Positions 59,107 through 64,000 of a DNA stretch of 64,000 nt are shown in pieces. Positions within the stretch are counted from its first letter, which is position 1, and each line of letters starts with the position of its first letter. The notes under the pieces were generated by a model, which was given only the letters and a program-made list of their open reading frames with translations, was not told the DNA's origin and ran no database searches. Source of the DNA: Salinibius halmophilus. Lineage in GTDB: Bacteria > Pseudomonadota > Gammaproteobacteria > Pseudomonadales > Natronospirillaceae. Made by a program: the position numbers and the translations under genes. The stretch covers positions 63,200 through 127,199 of the forward strand of contig NZ_QPEP01000010.1 in NCBI RefSeq assembly GCF_003577475.1. The letters are read 5' to 3'.

Positions 59107-60603
59107 ATGAGCAAAATTAGAACTCGTGTTGCCCCGTCTCCAACCGGCGATCCTCATGTTGGCACAGCTTATATCGCACTTTTTAACCGCGTATTCGCCA
59201 AGAGCCAGGGTGGCGAATTCATTTTGCGTATCGAAGACACCGACCGCGCGCGTTCAACGCCAGAAAGTGAAAAAGCAATTCTTGACTCGCTGAAGTGGTT
59301 AGGTCTGACATGGGATGAAGGGCCAGATTGTGGTGGTGAGCATGGTCCTTACCGCCAAAGTGAACGTGGTGATATTTACAAAAAATACGCCGATCAGCTA
59401 GTAGATGAAGGCAAGGCGTTCCACTGTTTCTGCACAACCGAGCGTTTGGATGCCATGCGCCGTGAACAGCGCCTAAACAGCCAGCCACCGGGTTACGATG
59501 GTCGTTGTAAGGGCCTATCTAAAGAAGAAGTGGCTGAGCGTTTGGCAGCGGGTGAAGAGTCAGTGATTCGTCTGGACGTACCACGTGAAGGCGTATGTGA
59601 AGTGCCAGATATGCTGCGCGACCCAATCGCCATCGAATGGAAACAAGTTGACTACCAAGTACTGCTGAAATCTGACGGTATGCCAGCCTACCACCTAGCC
59701 AACGTCGTTGATGATCACTTAATGGGTATCACGCACGTGATTCGTGGTGAAGAGTGGATCTCGTCAACGCCTAAGCACATTTTGCTGTACCAGCACTTTG
59801 GCTGGGAAGCACCAACGTTTTTCCACTTGCCGCTACTACGTAATGCCGACAAGTCGAAGTTATCGAAGCGTAAGAACCCAACGTCGATCACCTTCTATGA
59901 AAAAATGGGTATCTTGCCAGAGGCGCTATTGAACTACCTTGGCATGATGGGCTGGACCATGCCAAATGGTGATGAGAAGTTCTCGCTGACTGAAATGACT
60001 GACAACTTTGATATTAACCGTGTATCACTAGGTGGTCCGGTATTCGACGTTGAAAAGCTAAACTGGCTAAATGGTCGTTATATTCGCGAAGACATGAGCA
60101 CAGATCAGTTTGTGCAAGCGCTGAAAGACTGGGCGTTCAACGAAGAATACATCAATAAGTTCATGCCATTGGTGCAAGAGCGTGTTGAGCGTCTTTCTGA
60201 TGTCGCACCGCTAGCGGCGTTCTTCTTTGCTGGTATGCCAAATATCAAAGCAGAAGATTTCGCTCACAACAAGATTGACGAAGAAACACTGCAGAAGCTT
60301 TTGCAGTTCGGTCTATGGAAGCTTGAAACTCAGCGCCACTGGAACAAACCAGCGATCATGGCAGACGTGAAAGCAGTGGGCGAGCACCTTGGTCTGAAGT
60401 TAAAAGACGCACTGTTCCCCTTCTTTGTTGCCATTACTGGTGAGCCACGCTCGGTTTCTGTATTGGAAGCCATGGACTACCTAGGCCCTGATATGACCCG
60501 TGCACGGCTTCGTCACGCGCTTGAAGTTGTTGGCACGCCTTCGAAGAAACAACTGAAAAGGCTTGAGAAAGAGTTTGCCGAAATCGGCACCTTCATGGAC
60601 TAA
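59107..60603 (+). CDS. gltX: Glutamyl-tRNA synthetase
   Basis: A 498-residue class I synthetase charging tRNA-Glu. The HIGH-type motif reads [19 protein letters not shown] (about residues 8-26), the Pseudomonas/Alteromonadales variant, and the KMSKS-type motif reads KLSKR (about 252-256). The tRNA-Ala genes lie 570 bases downstream. Confidence 0.97.
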   Translation: MSKIRTRVAPSPTGDPHVGTAYIALFNRVFAKSQGGEFILRIEDTDRARSTPESEKAILDSLKWLGLTWDEGPDCGGEHGPYRQSERGDIYKKYADQLVDEGKAFHCFCTTERLDAMRREQRLNSQPPGYDGRCKGLSKEEVAERLAAGEESVIRLDVPREGVCEVPDMLRDPIAIEWKQVDYQVLLKSDGMPAYHLANVVDDHLMGITHVIRGEEWISSTPKHILLYQHFGWEAPTFFHLPLLRNADKSKLSKRKNPTSITFYEKMGILPEALLNYLGMMGWTMPNGDEKFSLTEMTDNFDINRVSLGGPVFDVEKLNWLNGRYIREDMSTDQFVQALKDWAFNEEYINKFMPLVQERVERLSDVAPLAAFFFAGMPNIKAEDFAHNKIDEETLQKLLQFGLWKLETQRHWNKPAIMADVKAVGEHLGLKLKDALFPFFVAITGEPRSVSVLEAMDYLGPDMTRARLRHALEVVGTPSKKQLKRLEKEFAEIGTFMD

Positions 60604-60623
60604 CCTGATTTTTGGGATGGACA

Positions 60624-61103
60624 ATGCAAGCAGTTAGATGGACTCAAAATGACCGGCGCCCGCGTATGCGGGCAATGGTCAGTCAAATTGATCCAGAGGA
60701 GATCCTGGCATCGGTTTGTGTGCCAGGGCCTCAGGGTGAAACCGTGCATTGGGAGCTATATTGGCACAATAAAGCCATTTACTTTCGCACGTTAGACTGG
60801 TTTCAACAGCGTGGCTCAACTGGTATTCAATGTGAGGATATTGGCTTTGCCCCAGCGCTGATTAAGTCTGTCTTTGCTGACCCTAAGCACCGCCATGCCC
60901 CTGGCTTGGCGTGGCAGCTTAATCGCAACGATGAGCGCATCTGGGTGGCTGTAAAAGACCAAGTGCGCACGCTTGAGCGAGTGCCTGAGTTTGGTGAACT
61001 GGCGATCTGGCTTGAAATTGCCAGTATGGCAGGTACACCATTGCCAGCGCCGTCGCACCCGTTTTGGCATCAGGTAAATATTCTGGCGTCGAAAAAAAGT
61101 TAA
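60624..61103 (+). CDS. Uncharacterised protein after gltX
   Basis: A 159-residue soluble protein I do not recognise. It has many Trp residues and no membrane helix or known motif. GGGA precedes the ATG at 60624, which is chosen over the TTG at 60612. It lies 20 bases after the gltX stop and is probably co-transcribed with it. Confidence 0.55.
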   Translation: MQAVRWTQNDRRPRMRAMVSQIDPEEILASVCVPGPQGETVHWELYWHNKAIYFRTLDWFQQRGSTGIQCEDIGFAPALIKSVFADPKHRHAPGLAWQLNRNDERIWVAVKDQVRTLERVPEFGELAIWLEIASMAGTPLPAPSHPFWHQVNILASKKS

Positions 61104-61123
61104 TAAAATCAGATATTTGGGGG

Positions 61124-61151
61124 TTGACCGAAGGGGATAACTCGGTAAAAT
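61124..61151 (+). promoter_or_regulatory. Promoter of the tRNA-Ala genes
   Basis: TTGACC (61124-61129) and TAAAAT (61146-61151) are 16 bases apart, 20 bases before the first tRNA gene. Confidence 0.6.
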
Positions 61152-61171
61152 CTCCAACCGTTCCAAGATGT

Positions 61172-61247
61172 GGGGCTATAGCTCAGCTGGGAGAGCGCCT
61201 GCATGGCATGCAGGAGGTCAGCGGTTCGATCCCGCTTAGCTCCACCA
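61172..61247 (+). tRNA. tRNA-Ala (GGC), copy 1
   Basis: A full 76-base cloverleaf with encoded CCA: acceptor GGGGCTA / TAGCTCC with the G3-U70 alanine identity pair, D-loop AGCTCAGCTGGGAGAGC, anticodon stem CCTGC/GCAGG with loop ATGGCAT (anticodon GGC), and T-loop GGTTCGATCCC. Identical to the next copy. Confidence 0.98.
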
Positions 61248-61278
61248 ATTGGAATTAAAGATCAATCTCAGATCGTAG

Positions 61279-61312
61279 GTCTGTAAATAACCTCGAAGAG
61301 GTTTTTGCAGAC
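61279..61312. other. Long hairpin in the tRNA-Ala spacer
   Basis: GTCTG...AACCTC and GAGGTT...CAGAC form a nested near-perfect stem with a GAA loop and a short T-run, 31 bases after the first tRNA. It could be a processing element or weak terminator. Confidence 0.45.
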
Positions 61313-61355
61313 AATTCATCCCAAGTTGTAATCGTCATTGCAACGTCAAGTAATT

Positions 61356-61431
61356 GGGGCTATAGCTCAGCTGGGAGAGCGCCTGCATGGCATGCAGGAG
61401 GTCAGCGGTTCGATCCCGCTTAGCTCCACCA
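61356..61431 (+). tRNA. tRNA-Ala (GGC), copy 2
   Basis: Same 76 bases as copy 1, including anticodon GGC and encoded CCA, after a 108-base spacer. It is the source of the decayed copies downstream. Confidence 0.98.
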
Positions 61432-61613
61432 AATCTTTGAACGGTTTCCAATATATGGATGACCTAACGCGGTCAGCGCAACGCGGTTGCCGGTTACATC
61501 CCGCTTAGCTCCACCAAATCTTTGAACGGTTTCCAATATATGGATGACCTAACGCGGTCAGCGCCGAGTGTCGGCCCAGAACGGGTTGCCGGTTACATCC
61601 CGCTAACTCCACC
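61413..61613 (+). repeat. Tandem duplication of the tRNA-Ala 3' end with its flank
   Basis: A 67-base block running from the last 19 bases of tRNA-Ala copy 2 into its downstream flank (61413-61479) is repeated exactly at 61498-61564, a period of 85. Two further tRNA-like ends follow: 61501-61516 keeps the CCGCTTAGCTCCACCA acceptor, and 61594-61613 has a shortened CGCTAACTCCACC. The T-arm in both is altered to GGTTACATCCCGC, so neither folds as tRNA. Confidence 0.85.
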
Positions 61614-61698
61614 GATTTTTCACTTATTGCTATAATCATGTCTTCAAGATCGCTTCGCGATACTTAAAGACCTACATTCACATCGGAACTGCGTCTCT
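61614..61698. other. Spacer after the tRNA debris
   Basis: No gene or clear promoter seen. An imperfect inverted repeat (TCTTCAAGATCG ... CGATACTTAAAGA) precedes the GNAT gene. Confidence 0.4.
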
Positions 61699-62094
61699 AT
61701 GCGTGTATCTCTGACATGTCTATCTGAGCACCCTGATTTTTATCACCAAGTCCGGCAAAGTTATGTGCGCCAGTGGGGGAGCTTAGAGTCAGAGCATAGG
61801 TTGTTTGATCGCCAGCTGCAGCGCCACAAGGTGCTGCTAGCGTTGCACAATGGCAACCTGGTGGCCAGCGTGCAGATCAGGCGTGAATGGTGGGGTACTC
61901 GGTATTGGTTGGCTAACTTGCTGGTACTGCCAGCTTATCGCCAACAGGGTATCGCATCACAGTTGGTTAAGCATGCGCAACGAAATCAGCGCCTCTACGC
62001 GCGCACCGAGCACCTTGATGGTGGCTTATATGCCAAACTTGGCTGGCAGGTGATTAATACCAATAGCAGCTGGGTGGTGATGCGCAGTCGTTAA
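61699..62094 (+). CDS. GNAT family N-acetyltransferase
   Basis: A 131-residue acetyl-CoA-dependent acetyltransferase. The acetyl-CoA site is LLVLPAYRQQGIASQLVKHA (about 74-93), with the Q/RxxGxG/A pattern. Acceptor unknown. Overlaps the convergent CPXCG gene by 4 bases. Confidence 0.83.
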   Translation: MRVSLTCLSEHPDFYHQVRQSYVRQWGSLESEHRLFDRQLQRHKVLLALHNGNLVASVQIRREWWGTRYWLANLLVLPAYRQQGIASQLVKHAQRNQRLYARTEHLDGGLYAKLGWQVINTNSSWVVMRSR

Positions 62095-62261
62095 GTTTCT
62101 CGCTCAACAATCACCTCATTACCGATCACTTGTACTAGCATAGGCTTGCAGCATACTTCGCAGTCCTCTATGTATTCTTGGTCACCATCGGCTGGCACGT
62201 AAACAATCTCGATGGGTGCATTGCAATGAGGGCAGGTTGTGGCTGATAGGTCGCTTAACAT
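62091..62261 (-). CDS. CPXCG motif-containing cysteine-rich small protein
   Basis: A 56-residue protein read from an ATG at 62261. It has two cysteine pairs, CPHC (10-13) and CEVCC (34-38), with YIEDCEVCCKP matching the CPXCG small zinc-ribbon family; function unknown. GGTGG precedes the ATG. Confidence 0.82.
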   Translation of the reverse strand: MLSDLSATTCPHCNAPIEIVYVPADGDQEYIEDCEVCCKPMLVQVIGNEVIVERET

Positions 62262-62332
62262 AAGGTTCCACCATTAAAAATCTGTTCACCGATATGGTAA
62301 AGTACGCGTCGGATTTTAGACTAGTGTGCCCT

Positions 62333-62620
62333 ATGCTTAATTTTTTTCGCCTTGTTAGTGTTATTGAAGGTATCTCGTATTTGCTAATTTTGAGCGTGAC
62401 GCTTGGGTGGCTAAGTCGAGATTATGTCTCTGTGCTGGGGATGGGACACGGTGTGTTATTTGTGATCTATATTGCGGCGTTGTTCGCCTGCGCACTGTGG
62501 CGTAAGTGGACATTGTTATACACACTGATGCTGTTTATCGCATCCCTGATCCCGTTTGCTTTTATTGCGGTGGAATGGCATTTAAAACAAACGGCAAGCA
62601 AACAGCTTGCTAGCAAGTAG
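62333..62620 (+). CDS. DUF3817 family membrane protein
   Basis: A 95-residue protein with three membrane helices (FFRLVSVIEGISYLLIL, GHGVLFVIYIAALFACAL, MLFIASLIPFAFIAVEW); the GHGVLF motif and N-terminal arrangement are those of DUF3817. Start set at ATG 62333, as family members begin just before FRLVSVIEG. Function unknown. Confidence 0.83.
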   Translation: MLNFFRLVSVIEGISYLLILSVTLGWLSRDYVSVLGMGHGVLFVIYIAALFACALWRKWTLLYTLMLFIASLIPFAFIAVEWHLKQTASKQLASK

Positions 62621-62624
62621 ACGG

Positions 62625-62930
62625 CTACAGGCAGTTCTTTGGTTTAGGCAGGCCAGCGAGGCGGCAAGCAGGTTTTGCTGGGCTTTCGCCAAATAACATC
62701 ATCAGCTTCATGCTACTGGCATACTCAGGCGCTTGCTGTTTCAGTGCTTTCACCATTAAGCGCATGTTCGGGCTGCGCTCAAACTGTTGGTAAAAGCTGC
62801 GCAGCGCATTGATTACTTGCCAGTGTGCTTCGGTGAGCGAAATGTTCAGCTCACTGGCCACTTGTTCAGCAAACTCTGGTTGCCAAGCGTTAAAGTCTTG
62901 CAGATAACCTTCTTCGGTGCAGGCGTACAT
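62625..62930 (-). CDS. tusE: TusE/DsrC family sulfur relay protein
   Basis: A 101-residue protein ending the tus cluster. The DsrC-like C-terminal arm ends in ACRLAGLPKPKNCL, carrying two cysteines separated by ten residues, of which the last is the sulfur-accepting one in TusE. It passes sulfur to MnmA for 2-thiouridine in tRNA. Only 4 bases separate it from the convergent DUF3817 gene. Confidence 0.9.
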   Translation of the reverse strand: MYACTEEGYLQDFNAWQPEFAEQVASELNISLTEAHWQVINALRSFYQQFERSPNMRLMVKALKQQAPEYASSMKLMMLFGESPAKPACRLAGLPKPKNCL

Positions 62931-62931
62931 A

Positions 62932-63159
62932 CTAATACCAACTAATCACTTTTTCAGCGTTGGCGCATTGTAGCGCAATGTCGTCCATGCTCAACTGCTG
63001 TGCTCGGTTTAGGCCGTATTGTGCGCACGCTTCTTGCTCATAATACGCATCAATATCACATGATATGCCAGCGTCTAGGCAAATGATGATGTCTAACTCT
63101 GACTTTACCCGCAAAAGTGTCGCTAGGCGCTGAGGGTTGCCCAATAGATGTACTACCAT
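62932..63159 (-). CDS. tusB: TusB/DsrH sulfur relay protein
   Basis: A 75-residue DsrH-type subunit of the TusBCD complex, shorter than the E. coli protein (95). ICLDAGIS and the C-terminal ISWY are recognisable. Overlaps tusC by 7 bases. Confidence 0.82.
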   Translation of the reverse strand: MVVHLLGNPQRLATLLRVKSELDIIICLDAGISCDIDAYYEQEACAQYGLNRAQQLSMDDIALQCANAEKVISWY

Positions 63160-63449
63160 ACGGACACACTGCTGGCTTGTTGTAAAAGTGTCTGCAGCTC
63201 GATATCGCTGACAGGGTTCAGTGCTATTTCGGCGTCGCTTAGATTGAATGCGGCGCTGTCTTGTTGCGCGACTAGCACAGTGGGCGCATCAAACATTTCT
63301 AGCATGGCTAAAGATTTACTAGCTAGATGGTTGCCAAAAGCGTTCAGCACCCCTTGCCCGACAAGTACAACCTGTACGGGCACATCAAAGGTAATCATAC
63401 TAAGCGCGGTATCGAGTGCATCACGCGCCTCAAGAGTTTCGATCAACAC
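63153..63449 (-). CDS. tusC: TusC/DsrF sulfur relay protein
   Basis: A 98-residue subunit of TusBCD. ARDALDTALSM and VLVGQGVLNAF match the DsrF pattern. The GTG at 63449 places it 7 bases after tusD; a TTG at 63488 or 63464 is also possible. Confidence 0.83.
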   Translation of the reverse strand: MLIETLEARDALDTALSMITFDVPVQVVLVGQGVLNAFGNHLASKSLAMLEMFDAPTVLVAQQDSAAFNLSDAEIALNPVSDIELQTLLQQASSVSVW

Positions 63450-63456
63450 GACCGGG

Positions 63457-63834
63457 TTAGCCAAAATACACCACCTTATTGCCCGCAAGTTCGGCTTGAG
63501 TTAAATCGACTAGGCTTGCCATCTCAAAGCCTGGTGCTAGTTGTGGTTGCTCATCTTTTACTAAACCATGGCGCTGGGCCGCTGTTGCACAAACTTGTAA
63601 AGCAAACCCAGCTTGCTCTGCAAGTGTCTGCCAAGCAACTTGAGCGTGCCACTCGTTTTCAGCTGGGTCTGCATAAGGTAGGGCAGTTAATACCCCCTCG
63701 CCATAAAAGAAGACGCTGCTAATGGTTTGCCCGTTGTTGAGCAGTGCAGACGCAAAACGCCAAGCCGTTTTGGCGGCTTGGCGTTGGTTTGGCAGTGCTT
63801 TTACAACTAGAGTAAAAGCGCTTGTTTTAGTCAT
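63457..63834 (-). CDS. tusD: TusD/DsrE sulfurtransferase
   Basis: A 125-residue subunit that takes sulfur from TusA. The active cysteine lies in [13 protein letters not shown] (about residue 82). The ATG at 63834 overlaps the yccA stop by 8 bases. Confidence 0.9.
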   Translation of the reverse strand: MTKTSAFTLVVKALPNQRQAAKTAWRFASALLNNGQTISSVFFYGEGVLTALPYADPAENEWHAQVAWQTLAEQAGFALQVCATAAQRHGLVKDEQPQLAPGFEMASLVDLTQAELAGNKVVYFG

Positions 63835-64000
63835 CGCCAGAGAAGGCCATGATTAGGTGCAACAGGCTAGTGAACAAGTTATATAAGCTCACATACAAGC
63901 CAACGGTTGCCATAATGTAGTTGGTTTCGCCACCGCGTACAATGCGACTAGTATCGAACAAAATGAACAACGACATGATCAATACAATACCGGCAGAGAT
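63827..64000 (-). CDS. yccA: Bax inhibitor-1/YccA family protein (partial)
   Basis: The last 57 residues of a multi-helix membrane protein; the stop is at 63827-63829 and the start lies beyond the window. The [21 protein letters not shown] block and the final FSGDD match YccA/BI-1 proteins, which in E. coli modulate the FtsH protease. It sits just before tusD, as in Pseudomonas-like genomes. Confidence 0.85.
   Translation of the reverse strand: MSAGIVLIMSLFILFDTSRIVRGGETNYIMATVGLYVSLYNLFTSLLHLIMAFSGDD

Noticed and set aside
61064-61258. Open frame running through tRNA-Ala copy 1
   Set aside because: It overlaps a certain tRNA gene and its promoter; no ribosome site.
61432-61613. Third and fourth tRNA-Ala genes
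   Set aside because: Only the 3' ends are present and the T-arm is mutated, so neither folds as a tRNA; recorded as a repeat.
61172-61613. CRISPR array
   Set aside because: The repeats derive from tRNA, number two, and have no regular spacers or cas genes.
62606-62617. Palindrome CTTGCTAGCAAG near the end of the DUF3817 gene
   Set aside because: It is short, lies inside coding sequence and lacks a T-run, so I do not call it a terminator or site.

Overview
The window reads as a stretch of core chromosome from a free-living, probably marine gammaproteobacterium. The basis is gene content: a complete ccmABCDEFGHI cytochrome c maturation operon, smc-zipA-ligA in tandem, a Pseudomonas-type gltX next to tRNA-Ala(GGC), fimV-truA-trpF-accD-folC-dedD-cvpA-purF in the usual gammaproteobacterial order, tusDCBE beside yccA, a rhombosortase and a NhaD sodium/proton antiporter. 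The exact order (Oceanospirillales, Alteromonadales or relatives) cannot be fixed from this window. I see no insertion sequence, prophage, integrase or CRISPR array. Coding density is very high and many neighbouring genes overlap by 1-8 bases, which implies translational coupling.

Layout. 1-4.4 kb: 3' end of hrpA, a tiny HTH gene behind an AT-rich spacer, a coupled PilZ/CHASE-histidine kinase pair (minus), then MAPEG, DUF4870 and DUF3581 genes. 4.4-11.5 kb: nhaD (minus), an RNase J-like metallohydrolase with pyrC, a membrane protein coupled to an acyltransferase, a BASS transporter and a nitroreductase. 11.5-16 kb (minus): an ECF-type biotin uptake operon bioM-bioN-bioY continuing into an AMP-forming acyl-CoA ligase and a thiolase, preceded by a thioredoxin. 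16-19.4 kb: PhzF-like protein, an alpha/beta-hydrolase-fold protein without its nucleophile, and a FliK-like/FlhB-like pair. 19.4-26.2 kb: ccm operon. 26.2-33.7 kb: smc, zipA, ligA and three small genes. 33.7-36.6 kb: DUF11-like secreted protein, rdgC, rhombosortase, LysR regulator. 36.7-41 kb: leuC-leuD-leuB-asd. 41-51.7 kb: fimV to purF, galU, small membrane protein. 51.7-59 kb: class II DAHP synthase and YdiJ-type dehydrogenase (minus), glpX, DegV. 59.1-64 kb: gltX, two identical tRNA-Ala genes followed by decayed tandem copies of their 3' end, GNAT, a 56-residue CPXCG protein, DUF3817, and tusE/tusB/tusC/tusD with the end of a YccA gene.

Working together: ccmA-I form one apparatus for periplasmic haem attachment; bioMNY forms one transporter, with the ligase and thiolase probably serving a linked acyl-CoA step; leuCDB supplies leucine synthesis; tusDCBE relays sulfur for tRNA 2-thiouridine; zipA, smc, ligA, dedD and fimV serve division, chromosome and cell-pole functions.

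Most worth a second look: a CcmC whose tryptophan-rich WWD signature is replaced although both haem-ligand histidines remain; the biotin-uptake/acyl-CoA operon with a possible promoter and operator built into the upstream terminator; the nucleophile-less hydrolase; and the tRNA-Ala duplication debris. No clearly new multi-gene defence or mobile system is visible.
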